DNA from: Streptomyces aureocirculatus
GTDB lineage: Bacteria > Actinomycetota > Actinomycetes > Streptomycetales > Streptomycetaceae
Length of the DNA: 64,000 bases
Direction of reading: 5' to 3'
Assembly (NCBI RefSeq): GCF_000720475.1
Contig: NZ_JOAP01000008.1
Span: 186,001 to 250,000, forward strand
The notes beneath the pieces are model-generated. The model saw only the letters and a list, made by a program, of their open reading frames with translations, ran no database searches and was not told the origin of the DNA. Positions 20,301 through 29,064 of this stretch are shown here, piece by piece. A program made the translations under genes and the position numbers. Position 1 is the first letter of the stretch, and every line of letters begins with the position of its first letter.

Positions 20301-20401
20301 GGCGTTCAGCCGAGGGTGCCGTCCCGGCGTTCAGCCGAGGGTGCCGTCCCGGCGTTCAGCCGAGGGTGCCGTCCCGGCGTTTCAGCCGAGGGTGTCCGCG
20401 G
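20301..20401. repeat. 25-bp tandem repeat derived from a gene 3' end
   Basis: GGCGTTCAGCCGAGGGTGCCGTCCC is repeated exactly at 20301-20325, 20326-20350 and 20351-20375. A fourth, slightly different copy (20376-20401) contains the stop codon and last codons of the DUF3151 gene. The array therefore duplicates that 3' end outward, into the gap behind kynA. Confidence 0.93.
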
Positions 20402-20795
20402 CGGTCGCCGACGAGTCGCGCAGGAACGTCGAGCACCGCTCGTACTCCTCCTGCTCGCCGATGACGCCTGCGGCGCGGGCGAGGCCGTGCAGCGCGCGCA
20501 GGAAGCCGCGATTCGGCTCGTGCTCCCACGGCACCGGGCCGTGGCCCTTCCAGCCGCTGCGGCGCAGGGCGTCGAGGCCGCGGTGGTAGCCCGTGCGGGC
20601 GTACGCGTACGACTCGACGACGCGGCCCGCCTCGAACGCCTCGTCCGCGAGGCGGGCCCAGGCGAGGGACGACTTCGGGTACTGCGCCGCGACGTCGGCG
20701 GCCGGGGTGCCGGACGCGAGGAGGTCGCGGGGCTCGGGGTCGTCGGGGAGGTGGGTCGGGGGCGGGCCCCCGAGCAGATCTTGGTGAATGGCCAT
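20382..20795 (-). CDS. DUF3151 family protein
   Basis: A 137-residue acidic cytoplasmic protein conserved in actinobacteria next to fba. From the ATG at 20793-20795 it reads MAIHQDLLGGPPPTHLP; the middle has YPKSSLAWARLADEAFE and AYARTGYHRGLDALRRSGW, recognisable family features. Function is unknown. Its 3' end is tandemly duplicated beyond the stop. Upstream is the fba terminator. Confidence 0.88.
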   Translation of the reverse strand: MAIHQDLLGGPPPTHLPDDPEPRDLLASGTPAADVAAQYPKSSLAWARLADEAFEAGRVVESYAYARTGYHRGLDALRRSGWKGHGPVPWEHEPNRGFLRALHGLARAAGVIGEQEEYERCSTFLRDSSATAADTLG

Positions 20796-20875
20796 GGGAC
20801 AAGTCTGCGGCATGGCTCGCGCGCGGGGCGCCCAGTCCCGCCTCTTGCCCGGACCGGGGCTCCGTCCCGCAAACG

Positions 20876-20906
20876 CCGGAGGGGCTGGAAATTCCAGCCC
20901 CTCCGG
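20876..20906 (-). terminator. Terminator-like perfect hairpin after fba
   Basis: Perfect 15-bp arms (CCGGAGGGGCTGGAA and complement) around a single central base, 25 bp past the fba stop. Flanking AAACGCC resembles the dispersed element seen elsewhere. There is no T-run, as is usual for Streptomyces terminators. Confidence 0.8.
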
Positions 20907-20930
20907 TGAACGTGCTCGGGAAACTCCCGG

Positions 20931-21962
20931 CTACTTGAGCTTCGTGCCGGTGGAGCGCAGGTTCGCGCAGGCCTCGGTGACGCGCGCCGCCATGCCCGCC
21001 TCGGCGGACTTGCCCCAGGTGCGGGGGTCGTACGTCTTCTTCGAGCCGACCTCGCCGTCGACCTTCAGGACGCCGTCGTAGTTCTTGAACATGTGGTCCG
21101 CGACGGGCCGCGTGAAGGCGTACTGGGTGTCGGTGTCGAGGTTCATCTTCACGACGCCGTTCTCCAGGGCGGTGGCGATCTCCTCGGCGGTGGAGCCGGA
21201 GCCGCCGTGGAAGACGAAGTCGAACGGCTGCGACCCGGCGGCCCTGCCGTACTTCGAGCCGACGCCCTCCTGGAGGTCCTTGAGCAGCTCGGGGCGGAGC
21301 ACGACGTTGCCCGGCTTGTAGACGCCGTGCACGTTGCCGAAGGACGCGGCGAGCAGGTAGCGGCCCTTCTCGCCCAGGCCGAGGGCCTCGGCGGTGCGGA
21401 TCGCGTCGTCGACGGTCGTGTACAGCTCGTCGTTGATCTCGTGCGTCACGCCGTCCTCCTCACCGCCCGTCGGGGTGATCTCGACCTCAAGGATGATCTT
21501 CGCGGCGGCGGCCTTGGCGAGCAGCTCCTGGCCGATGGCCAGGTTGTCGGCCAGGGTCTCGGCGGAGCCGTCCCACATGTGGGACTGGAAGAGCGGGTTC
21601 TGACCGGCCTTGACGCGCTCGGCGGAGATGTCGAGCAGCGGGCGGACATAGCCGTCGAGCTTGTCCTTGGGGCAGTGGTCGGTGTGCAGGGCGACGGTGA
21701 TGCCGTACTTCTTGGCCACGATGTGCGCGAACTCGGCGAGGGCCACGGCGCCCGTCACCATGTCCTTGCTGTGCTGGCCGCCCAGGAACTCCGCGCCACC
21801 CGTGGAGATCTGGATGATGCCGTCGCTCTCCGCCTCCGCGAAGCCACGCAGCGCGGCGTGCAGGGTCTGCGAGGACGTCACGTTGATGGCCGGGTAGGCG
21901 AACTTGCCTGCCTTCGCCCGGTCGAGCATCTCGTTGTAGACCTCGGGGGTTGCGATGGGCAT
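20931..21962 (-). CDS. fba: Class II fructose-bisphosphate aldolase
   Basis: Zinc enzyme of glycolysis/gluconeogenesis interconverting fructose-1,6-bisphosphate with DHAP and glyceraldehyde-3-phosphate. 343 residues, normal length. Zn ligands and signature segments are visible: VALHTDHCPKDKLDG, HMWDGSAE, NVHGVYKPGNV and FVFHGGSGSTAEEI. A ribosome site AAGGAGC precedes the ATG. It is monocistronic-looking, with a hairpin terminator downstream. Confidence 0.98.
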   Translation of the reverse strand: MPIATPEVYNEMLDRAKAGKFAYPAINVTSSQTLHAALRGFAEAESDGIIQISTGGAEFLGGQHSKDMVTGAVALAEFAHIVAKKYGITVALHTDHCPKDKLDGYVRPLLDISAERVKAGQNPLFQSHMWDGSAETLADNLAIGQELLAKAAAAKIILEVEITPTGGEEDGVTHEINDELYTTVDDAIRTAEALGLGEKGRYLLAASFGNVHGVYKPGNVVLRPELLKDLQEGVGSKYGRAAGSQPFDFVFHGGSGSTAEEIATALENGVVKMNLDTDTQYAFTRPVADHMFKNYDGVLKVDGEVGSKKTYDPRTWGKSAEAGMAARVTEACANLRSTGTKLK

Positions 21963-22058
21963 GTGTCCGCTCCTTGTGATGTGCGGGTGTGTGCTTGGCC
22001 CTGACCTAAGGGGGGCGACGTCATCGTCGCCCCCATCCTTCCAGACTCGGCGAGGTCC

Positions 22059-22613
22059 TCAGTCGACGAGACCGAGGTCGTCCTTCGAGTACGCGAAGAG
22101 GTACGGGACGCCCGCACCCTCGGTGATCTTCTCGCCCGCGCCGGTGGCCCGGTCGACGATCGTGGCGACGGCCACGACCTCGGCACCGGCCTCCCGCACC
22201 GCCTCCACGGCGGTCAGCGGCGAGCCGCCGGTGGTGGAGGTGTCCTCGACGACCAGGACGCGGCGGCCCTTGATGTCCGGGCCCTCGACGCGGCGCTGCA
22301 TGCCGTGCGCCTTGGCGGCCTTGCGGACGACGAAGGCGTCCAGGCGCCTGCCGCGCGCTGCGGACGCGTGCAGCATCGCGCCCGCGACGGGGTCGGCGCC
22401 CATGGTCAGACCGCCCACGGCGTCGAAGTCCAGGCCCTCGGTGAGGTCGAGCAGGACCTGGCCGACCAGTGGGGCGGCCTCGCCGTCGAGAGTGATCCGG
22501 CGGAGGTCGATGTAGTAGTCGGCCTCCAGGCCGGAGGAGAGCGTCACCTTGCCGTGCACGACGGCCTTGTCCTTGATCTGCTGCAGCAGGTCGCCGCGTA
22601 CGTCGTTCGTCAT
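22059..22613 (-). CDS. pyrE: Orotate phosphoribosyltransferase
   Basis: Converts orotate and PRPP to OMP in pyrimidine synthesis. 184 residues; PRPP-binding loop VLVVEDTSTTGGSPLTAVEA (about 112-131), flexible-loop lysines in VRKAAKAHG, and substrate region SSGLEADYYIDLR all match the family. It follows the aldose-epimerase-like gene by 10 bp on the same strand, so the two are probably cotranscribed. Confidence 0.97.
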   Translation of the reverse strand: MTNDVRGDLLQQIKDKAVVHGKVTLSSGLEADYYIDLRRITLDGEAAPLVGQVLLDLTEGLDFDAVGGLTMGADPVAGAMLHASAARGRRLDAFVVRKAAKAHGMQRRVEGPDIKGRRVLVVEDTSTTGGSPLTAVEAVREAGAEVVAVATIVDRATGAGEKITEGAGVPYLFAYSKDDLGLVD

Positions 22614-22623
22614 GGTGACGAGC

Positions 22624-23424
22624 TTAAAGGCGCCGCCAGCTCCAGGTGGTCACCGTCTCCAGGGGGTCCACGGGGGTGACCAGGCGGGGCAGGGTGTTCA
22701 GGCCGTCGGGCGGCCCTGTCTGCGGTTCCACGCACACCGCTTCGGCGGGCTCGTCGTAGATCACGACCCACTGCTCCCTGCTGGTCACCGTCAGCTCCAG
22801 GCTGCCCGGCCAGGTCAGGGTCACGTTCACCCCGTCGGGCATGCCGAAGCAGTCGTCCCAGGGGCCCGGGGTGGGGTCGATGCGGGTGCCGGTGGGCAGG
22901 TGGTCGTCGCCGCGCTGCTCCTGCCAGGCGGCGTCGAAGCCGAGGCGTACGCCGTCGCCCTCGCCGTCACCCCCGAGGTGGCGGTTGAACCACGGGTGCC
23001 AGCCCGCCTGCGCCGGGAACGAGTCCCCGTACGTCTCGATCGCGAGGCGCAGCGTGAGGGCGTCCTCGGTCAGCTCGACGACCTGCGTGACCCGGCCCGG
23101 GTAGGGCCACGGGTCCGTCAGGTCGTAGGTGAACACGGCTTCCGTGGCGCTCACCCTGGCCGTCTTCCAGGCGGCGTCGCGGGCGGTGCCGTGGATGGCG
23201 TGCGGTGGGGAGTTGACGGGGAGCTGGTGCGGGATGCCGCCGTTCCTGAACCTGCCCTCACGCGTGCGGCCGCACCACGGCACCATCGGGAAGCTGCCGT
23301 AGCGCTCCCCCTGCCGCAGCAGTTCGACTCCGTCGATCCGCATGCTCCCCAGGCGGCAGCCGTTGCCCGGCCGCACGGTCACGTCCGCGGAGCCCGCGGC
23401 CAGCCTGATCTCTTCGCTACTCAC
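22624..23424 (-). CDS. Aldose 1-epimerase family protein
   Basis: About 266 residues from GTG 23422-23424. Mutarotase-like motifs are present: MVPWCGRTREGRF with the conserved Arg, PHAIHGTARD with a catalytic-type His (about residue 87), and QAGWHPWFNRHLGG with a second His. Likely a sugar mutarotase or a related sugar-binding enzyme. The upstream longer frame runs into the repeat-filled gap and is not used. Immediately upstream of pyrE. Confidence 0.88.
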   Translation of the reverse strand: MSSEEIRLAAGSADVTVRPGNGCRLGSMRIDGVELLRQGERYGSFPMVPWCGRTREGRFRNGGIPHQLPVNSPPHAIHGTARDAAWKTARVSATEAVFTYDLTDPWPYPGRVTQVVELTEDALTLRLAIETYGDSFPAQAGWHPWFNRHLGGDGEGDGVRLGFDAAWQEQRGDDHLPTGTRIDPTPGPWDDCFGMPDGVNVTLTWPGSLELTVTSREQWVVIYDEPAEAVCVEPQTGPPDGLNTLPRLVTPVDPLETVTTWSWRRL

Positions 23425-23502
23425 GAGGTCGACCTTACGGGCTCGGCCCCACCCACCCGCCCTTACTCCCTGCCGAATCAGCCGACACCCCAGCCCACAC
23501 CC

Positions 23503-23657
23503 CAGCCCGTCCGGCGGCGAATCCAAGCCCGTCCGGCGATTGAGGACGAGCGCGCCAGCGCGACAGCCTGGACCTCAACACCCACGGCGCGAATCCAAGC
23601 CCGTCCGGCGGCGAATCCAAGCCCGTCCGGCGATTGAGGACGAGCGCGCCAGCGCGA
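23503..23657 (+). repeat. Two full and two partial copies of the dispersed ~36-bp element
   Basis: Full copies at 23526-23562 and 23620-23657 (GCCCGTCCGGCGATTGAGGACGAGCGCG core), partial copies at 23503-23520 and 23598-23614 that end in GGCGAATCC. The arrangement is a duplicated partial-plus-full pair. It fills the gap between the epimerase start and the CoxG-like gene's stop. Confidence 0.9.
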
Positions 23658-23682
23658 AGGCCCGCAGCCCAGCAGCAGCGAC

Positions 23683-24498
23683 TCAGCGGCGACGGCGCAG
23701 CACCCGGCCGACGACGATCGCCGAGGCCAACACAACAGCAGCCGCGGGCGCAGCCCAGCGCAGAGTGGCGGCCCCGCCGGACATCGACTCGGGCACGGGC
23801 ACGGGCGCGTACCGCCCACGCGGCGGCGCGTGATCAACCTCCTCCGCGCTGCGCCCGATCATCGTCCGCCGGGCATGCGCGGCCTCAGCCGCAGGCACCT
23901 CACCTCCGTCGAGCGACTCCCCGAACCGATCGCCGGGCCCGCCGGTGAGCGGATCGAGGGACGGCGGCGGCACCTCCGCCGCGAAGATCCCGTGCACACC
24001 CTCCCCACCCCCGGTGGGCCCGGCGGGCGGCTCCGGGACATCGGCCGCACCGTCGGGGACGGCCGCCGCGGCGACCCCCTCCGCGAACTTCGCGAGCAAC
24101 CGCCGCGCAGCGGATTCCACAGCCTGTGGAGAACTCTCCACGAGCTCGGCGATGCGGCCGTCGCCGGACGCCGTCCCGCTGAAGGTCATCGACGTACCCC
24201 CCTCCGCGGCGGCGGAGAGCCGCAGGGCCAGGGCGAACTTCGCCTTCCCGCTGCCACGCACCTCCGCGCCCTCACCCTCGAAGGAGTACGTGCCGTCGTC
24301 CCGCGCGGCGATACGGAGACCGCCCCGGTAGGTGATCGTGTGCCCGGCGACCCGCACCCGCAGCCGCCCGGTGCCGGGCGGCGAATCCGCGTCCGCGTCG
24401 CGATGCAGCCCCGGCACCGCGCCGGCGACCCGCTCGGGGTCGGCCAGCGCCTCGCGGAGCGGCTCTTCCGTGACCGGTACGAACACCTCATGCTCCAT
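23683..24498 (-). CDS. CoxG/SRPBCC-like protein with C-terminal membrane anchor
   Basis: About 271 residues from the ATG at 24496-24498. Residues 1-150 match the CoxG (carbon monoxide dehydrogenase subunit G-like) SRPBCC fold: EHEVFVPVTEEPLREALADP, ERVAGAVPGL and YRGGLRIAARDDGTYSFEG. A Gly/Pro/Glu-rich linker follows, then one transmembrane helix (AAPAAAVVLASAIVVG) with an RRRR end. CoxG proteins help recruit Mo-dependent dehydrogenases to membranes, but no cox genes are near, so the role here is open. Confidence 0.82.
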   Translation of the reverse strand: MEHEVFVPVTEEPLREALADPERVAGAVPGLHRDADADSPPGTGRLRVRVAGHTITYRGGLRIAARDDGTYSFEGEGAEVRGSGKAKFALALRLSAAAEGGTSMTFSGTASGDGRIAELVESSPQAVESAARRLLAKFAEGVAAAAVPDGAADVPEPPAGPTGGGEGVHGIFAAEVPPPSLDPLTGGPGDRFGESLDGGEVPAAEAAHARRTMIGRSAEEVDHAPPRGRYAPVPVPESMSGGAATLRWAAPAAAVVLASAIVVGRVLRRRR

Positions 24499-24567
24499 GA
24501 CAGTCGAGCGTACCGACGCGCACGCCGGGATGTACTCCACTTGCACGTGCCAGCGATCCGCGGCACG

Positions 24568-26160
24568 TCAGTCGGCGTACCGCGGATGGACCAGCGTGGA
24601 CGGCGCGAACCCCTGCCCGGAGGGGGGCCGCACCCGTTCGGCGGCGCGTACCCCGGTCCGCAGGACGGCCGCGTCCCGGGCGGCGGCGAGCCGCCCGGGG
24701 TCGCGCGCGGCGAGGACGAAGCCCCAGTCGTGCGGCCGGGCGGTGCCGTCGTCCGTCCGGTCGGGTCCCGCGGCGTGCGTGGAGTGCCGGCCCGTCAGGC
24801 GGTAGGGGGTGGTCGCGAGGCCCGCGGCGCGCAGGGTCGCGTCCACCGTCCAGTAGGTGTGGGGCCGGGTCACGACGGGCCCGGCGTGCACGGCGAACCG
24901 TCCGTCGTCGGCGAGGACGCGGGCGACGAGGCCGAAGAACTCCTGGGAGTAGAGCTTGGTGCTCGCGGTGATGCCGGGGTCGGGCAGGTCGGCGAGCACG
25001 ACGTCGTAGGGGAGGCGGCGCTCGTGCGGGCCGCGCAGCCAGTGGAAGGCGTCGGCGTGGATGGCCCGCACCCGCGGGTCCCGGTAGACCCGGCCGTTGA
25101 GTTCGCTGAGCGCGGGGTCGCTGCGGGCCAGCTCCACCACGCCGGGGTCGACCTCGACGATGTCGACCCGGCGGACGCCGGAGTGCCGCAGCACCTCGCG
25201 GGCGGCGAGCCCGTCACCGCCGCCGAGGACGAGGACGCGGGCGTGCGGCCCGCCGCGCATGGCGGGCTGGACGAGCGCCCGGTGGTAGCGGCGCTCGTCG
25301 CGGCTGCTGACGCGCAGCCGCCCGTCGACGTAGAGGTTCAGGGACGCGCGGTCGGCGCCGGTGAGGACGACTTCCTGGACGCCGGTCTGCACGGCGACGC
25401 GGATGTCGGAGCCGTACACGGCGCGGCGCGCGGCCCGCTCGAAGTCGTCGACGAGCAGCGCGGCGGAGGCGAGGGCGGCGAGCACGGCGACGTTGGCGCC
25501 GAGCAGCGCACCGCGCCCGCGGCCGCTCAGGTCCCGCCCGAAGAGGCCGAAGACCAGCGCGCCGCCCACGAGGACGTTGACGGCGCCGGTGAGCAGTGCC
25601 CCGGTGAGCTGACCGAACCACGGCAGGAGCAGGAAGGGGAAGGCCAGCCCGCCCACCAGGGCGCCCACGTAGTCCGCGGCGAACAGGTCGGCCACCGCAC
25701 CGCCCGCGTCCTGCCGCCGGATGCGCTGGATGAGCACCATGAGCAGCGGCACCTCGGCGCCGATGAGCACACCGATGGCGAGGGAGAACGCCACGAAGAG
25801 GTAGCGCGATCCGCTCGCCCACATCTCGCCGCGGTCCCCCGCCCAGGCGAAGGCCGCGTACAGGACGAGGGCGCTGCACCCGCCGACCAGCGCGAGCGCC
25901 GCCTCGACGAGGCCGAACCCGACGGCGGCCCGGCAGCGCAGGCGCTTGGCGAGCAGGGAGCCGACGCCCATCGCGAACACCATCACGGACAGGACGACGG
26001 AGGCCTGGGTGACGGAGTCACCGATCAAGTAGGCGGCGAGGGCGACGAGTTCGAGTTCGTACACGAGTCCGCAGGCGGCACAGATGAACACGCCCGCGAG
26101 GACGAGGAACCGGCCTGTCCGGGGCGTGACGGGCAGGCGCTCGGTGGACGGTTCGATCAC
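24568..26160 (-). CDS. Membrane-fused spermidine synthase-like protein
   Basis: 530 residues: seven or so membrane helices in the first ~215 residues ([20 protein letters not shown]), then an aminopropyltransferase domain with [32 protein letters not shown] (SAM/dcSAM-binding loop, about residue 302), [14 protein letters not shown] and [11 protein letters not shown]. Family members are called SpeE-like, but membrane-fused forms are not proven polyamine enzymes. Downstream of DUF2617 on the same strand with an 89-bp gap. Confidence 0.9.
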   Translation of the reverse strand: MIEPSTERLPVTPRTGRFLVLAGVFICAACGLVYELELVALAAYLIGDSVTQASVVLSVMVFAMGVGSLLAKRLRCRAAVGFGLVEAALALVGGCSALVLYAAFAWAGDRGEMWASGSRYLFVAFSLAIGVLIGAEVPLLMVLIQRIRRQDAGGAVADLFAADYVGALVGGLAFPFLLLPWFGQLTGALLTGAVNVLVGGALVFGLFGRDLSGRGRGALLGANVAVLAALASAALLVDDFERAARRAVYGSDIRVAVQTGVQEVVLTGADRASLNLYVDGRLRVSSRDERRYHRALVQPAMRGGPHARVLVLGGGDGLAAREVLRHSGVRRVDIVEVDPGVVELARSDPALSELNGRVYRDPRVRAIHADAFHWLRGPHERRLPYDVVLADLPDPGITASTKLYSQEFFGLVARVLADDGRFAVHAGPVVTRPHTYWTVDATLRAAGLATTPYRLTGRHSTHAAGPDRTDDGTARPHDWGFVLAARDPGRLAAARDAAVLRTGVRAAERVRPPSGQGFAPSTLVHPRYAD

Positions 26161-26249
26161 GCTGCGAACGCTACGTCACCGAACGCTTACACCAAGTCCC
26201 CCACATGGGTGGAGGTGCCCCGGAAGACGTGTAGGCCGCCCATGCCTCC

Positions 26250-26768
26250 TCAGAGCACGGCGGGCATGCGTACACCCACCCGGGTCCGTGTCGCCACCAA
26301 CTGCCCGTCCTGGGGGTACGCGTGCCATGTGCGCCACATCACCGAGCCCTCGTGGCGCTGGGCCAGCATGGCGGTGAAGGCGTGCGGGATGCCGGGGAAG
26401 ACACCGGCGAGGCCGTGCGGATGCTCGGTCACCAGAGCCAGCAACTCCTGGGCCCGGCCGGCGAACTGACCCCGCGACAGGGTCTCGACGCACGCCGCGA
26501 ACTCGTACTCCCACTCGCCCACCCGCTTGGAGACGCCGAGCGGCAGCGGGGTGCTGCTGCCCGGAATGCATGCCACCGTCTCGGAGCAGTTGCCCTGCTC
26601 CTCCTCCAGGAGCACCTGGTGTGACGCTCCCAGTAGCCTCAACTGCACCGCCGCACCCGTCAGTTCGAGATCGAGAGTGGCGAGCGCGGGCAGCGGCTCG
26701 CGGCCGAGCGCCCAGGCCAGGTCCCCGGCGCACGTGTCGGTATAGACAGTCTTCAGGGTCGTGAGCAT
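26250..26768 (-). CDS. DUF2617 family protein
   Basis: 172 residues, conserved in actinobacteria beside the SpeE-like gene. Features include VLLEEEQGNCSETVACIP and GEWEYEFAACVETLS. There are no signal or membrane segments. Function unknown; the constant pairing suggests a shared role with the membrane aminopropyltransferase-like protein. Confidence 0.85.
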   Translation of the reverse strand: MLTTLKTVYTDTCAGDLAWALGREPLPALATLDLELTGAAVQLRLLGASHQVLLEEEQGNCSETVACIPGSSTPLPLGVSKRVGEWEYEFAACVETLSRGQFAGRAQELLALVTEHPHGLAGVFPGIPHAFTAMLAQRHEGSVMWRTWHAYPQDGQLVATRTRVGVRMPAVL

Positions 26769-27130
26769 GAGTCAGCTCCGCTAGCACGCAATGGAGGTGA
26801 GGGCCGGCGCACATGGTCGAACACCTGGTCCCGGGAAATCGGAATGCCGGCTCGCGCCCACGGGCAGGTCCCGGTCGTTGAGCTCAGAACGTCCGCGGGC
26901 GGGGTGACAGTTGAAATGGAATCATGAACTAAGACACTGCCACAGCGTTTTTACCCAACTTCGTAGGGTTTCCATCCCCTAGAGGGCCGAACAGTTCACC
27001 TGTTCACGTATCCAACGATCCATAAGCGCCCCCGCACGGTCACCAATAAACCCATATCGCCCGTGTCGTCCCCGCCACCCCCGCTGTACAGCCCTCTTTC
27101 CCCGCATCACGTCAACGACGCGCCCCTGGT
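26769..27130. other. Gene-free region upstream of DUF2617
   Basis: Contains the DUF2617 promoter side and an unusually AT-rich stretch (about 26920-27060) with no convincing reading frame. The AT dip marks a probable promoter or a former junction. I see no RNA gene. Confidence 0.5.
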
Positions 27131-27186
27131 CGGCGTCAACTCGTCGGCGTCAACTCGTCGGTGCCAACTTGTCGGCGTCAACGACC
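27131..27186. repeat. Four 14-bp tandem units
   Basis: CGGCGTCAACTCGT at 27131 and 27145 is exact; 27159 and 27173 are variants. It lies just outside the terminator of the Cys-rich gene. Confidence 0.85.
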
Positions 27187-27221
27187 AAACGCCCACCGGG
27201 AGTTGTTCCCGGTGGGCGTTT
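27187..27221 (-). terminator. Strong hairpin terminator
   Basis: 15-bp perfect arms (AAACGCCCACCGGGA and complement) with a GTTGT loop, 26 bp beyond the stop of the Cys-rich small protein. Stable and well placed. Confidence 0.85.
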
Positions 27222-27246
27222 CGCCCAGTGGACCAGCTGCCCCGTG

Positions 27247-27564
27247 TCAGCTGCCTCCGCCGCATCCACCCCCGCCGCCCCCGCCACCGCAGGAGGAGCC
27301 GCCGCCGCACGACGACGAGCTTCCGCACGACGACGAGCTCCCACAGGACGAACCGTGGTGCCCGCCGCCGTCGCCGGTGCTCACGTACCCCGCGCTGTTG
27401 CTGCCGCTGCTGCTCCCCGACGCCCACCAGCTCGTGCCGCCAGATCCGGCGGCGGCCCGGCGCCGGGCACGGCCGCCCGAACCCCTCGCGCTCCTGGCGG
27501 CTGTGACGCCGAACGCCACGCAGATCGCCAGCACGAATCCGATGAAGATGATGGCCAGTGCCAT
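27247..27564 (-). CDS. Small membrane protein with Ser/Gly/Cys-rich tail
   Basis: About 105 residues from the ATG at 27562-27564, with GGTGGTGGGG upstream. Residues 1-22 are one hydrophobic helix (MALAIIFIGFVLAICVAFGV), followed by an Arg/Gly-rich stretch. The last ~40 residues are almost only Gly, Ser and Cys in CGSSSSCGSSSSCGGG-type units, ending in a long Gly run. Cys-rich Gly tails of this kind occur in Streptomyces TIGR04222-like membrane proteins. It might bind metal or form disulfides outside the membrane; function unknown. Confidence 0.75.
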   Translation of the reverse strand: MALAIIFIGFVLAICVAFGVTAARSARGSGGRARRRAAAGSGGTSWWASGSSSGSNSAGYVSTGDGGGHHGSSCGSSSSCGSSSSCGGGSSCGGGGGGGGCGGGS

Positions 27565-27668
27565 GCCCCCCACCACCCTTTCTGTTCCCCCGTGGTTCGT
27601 GCCAAGGAGATGCCCTCGGCCAACCACGGCCAAAGCAGAGTTGAGGAAGTCCAGAGGTTCGGCGCAGG

Positions 27669-28994
27669 ATGACGCCCATGACGTCCTCCGATGGCACCTC
27701 CGGCACCTCCGGGACCCCCAGCACCCCCGGCACCTCTGATGTCTCGGGCACCCCCGGCACCGCGCACGGCCGCCCGCTGCTCAACCGCCGCCTCGCCGAG
27801 TTCGGGACGACGATCTTCGCCGAGATGTCCGCGCTCGCCCTGCGGACCGGGGCGATCAACCTGGGCCAGGGCTTCCCGGACACGGACGGCCCCGAGGAGG
27901 TACGGGAGGCGGCCGTGCGGGCGCTGCGCGACGGGCGCGGCAACCAGTACCCGCCGGGGCCCGGCGTGCCCGAGCTGCGCACGGCGGTCGCGGAGCACCA
28001 GCGGCGCCACTACGGCCTGTCCTACGACCCGGACCGGGAGGTCCTGGTCACCGCCGGCGCCACCGAGGCCATCGCGGCCGCGCTGCTCGCCCTGGTGGAG
28101 CCGGGCGACGAGGTGATCGCCCTGGAGCCGTACTACGACTCGTACGCCGCCGCGATCGCCCTCGCGGGCGGCACCCGGGTGCCCGTCACGCTGCGGCCCG
28201 GCACGGGCCCTGGTGGCGCCGAGGACCGGCGCTTCGTCCTCGACCTGGACGAGCTGCGCGACGCCGTCACCCCGCGCACCCGCCTGCTGCTCCTCAACAC
28301 CCCGCACAACCCGACCGGCACCGTCCTCACCCGCGAGGAGCTGACCGCGATCGCGAAGCTGGCCGTGGAGCGGAACCTGCTCGTGGTCACCGACGAGGTC
28401 TATGAGCACCTGGTCTTCTCCGACGCCACGGCACCCGACGGCTCCGGCACGCCCGCGCATCTGCCGCTCGCCTCGTTCCCCGGCATGCGCGAGCGCACCG
28501 TCACCATCGGCTCGGCGGGCAAGACGTTCTCGTTCACCGGCTGGAAGGTGGGCTGGGTGACGTCCACGCCGGACCTGGTCACGGCGGTGCGCTCGGCGAA
28601 GCAGTATCTGACGTTCGTGGCGTCGGGGCCCTTCCAGTACGCGGTCGCGGAGGCGCTCGCGCTGCCCGACACGTACTTCACGGGCATCCGCGAGGACATG
28701 CGCGCCAAGCGTGACCTGCTCTCCGCCGGTCTGACGGCGGCGGGCTTCGACGTCTACCGGCCCGCGGGCACCTACTTCATCACCACCGACATCCGCTCCC
28801 TCGGCGAGAGCCGGTCGCACGGCGGCGACGGATTCGCCTTCTGCCGCGCCCTGCCGGAGCGCGCCGGAGTCGTCGCCATCCCGAACGCGGTCTTCTACGA
28901 CCACCGTCAGGAGGGCGCCCCCTTCGTGCGGTTCGCGTTCTGCAAGCGCACGGAGGTGCTCGCGGACGCCGCGGAGCGGCTGAAGTCGCTGTAG
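27669..28994 (+). CDS. Class I/II PLP aminotransferase
   Basis: 441 residues with a low-complexity Thr/Ser/Gly/Pro N-terminus (about 30 residues) before the enzyme proper. Motifs: INLGQGFPDTDGPEEVR, NQYPPGPGVPELR, TPHNPTGTV, VTDEVYEHLVF and the PLP lysine in GSAGKTFSFTGWK (about residue 285), plus R in VRFAFCK. Closest in pattern to the DapC/kynurenine-aminotransferase-like group, so it may act on succinyl-aminoketopimelate or aromatic amino acids. ATG 27678 is an alternative start. Confidence 0.93.
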   Translation: MTPMTSSDGTSGTSGTPSTPGTSDVSGTPGTAHGRPLLNRRLAEFGTTIFAEMSALALRTGAINLGQGFPDTDGPEEVREAAVRALRDGRGNQYPPGPGVPELRTAVAEHQRRHYGLSYDPDREVLVTAGATEAIAAALLALVEPGDEVIALEPYYDSYAAAIALAGGTRVPVTLRPGTGPGGAEDRRFVLDLDELRDAVTPRTRLLLLNTPHNPTGTVLTREELTAIAKLAVERNLLVVTDEVYEHLVFSDATAPDGSGTPAHLPLASFPGMRERTVTIGSAGKTFSFTGWKVGWVTSTPDLVTAVRSAKQYLTFVASGPFQYAVAEALALPDTYFTGIREDMRAKRDLLSAGLTAAGFDVYRPAGTYFITTDIRSLGESRSHGGDGFAFCRALPERAGVVAIPNAVFYDHRQEGAPFVRFAFCKRTEVLADAAERLKSL

Positions 28995-29064
28995 GGGGAC
29001 CGGTAGGCACCCACACGGACCCACCCGGGTCGCGGACTCCGCCGCCACCCCTCAGGGTTCGGGT

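Noticed and set aside
23830..26469. Very long + strand open frame (879 codons)
   Set aside because: It lies antisense to the CoxG-like, SpeE-like and DUF2617 genes and has GC-bias shadow composition.
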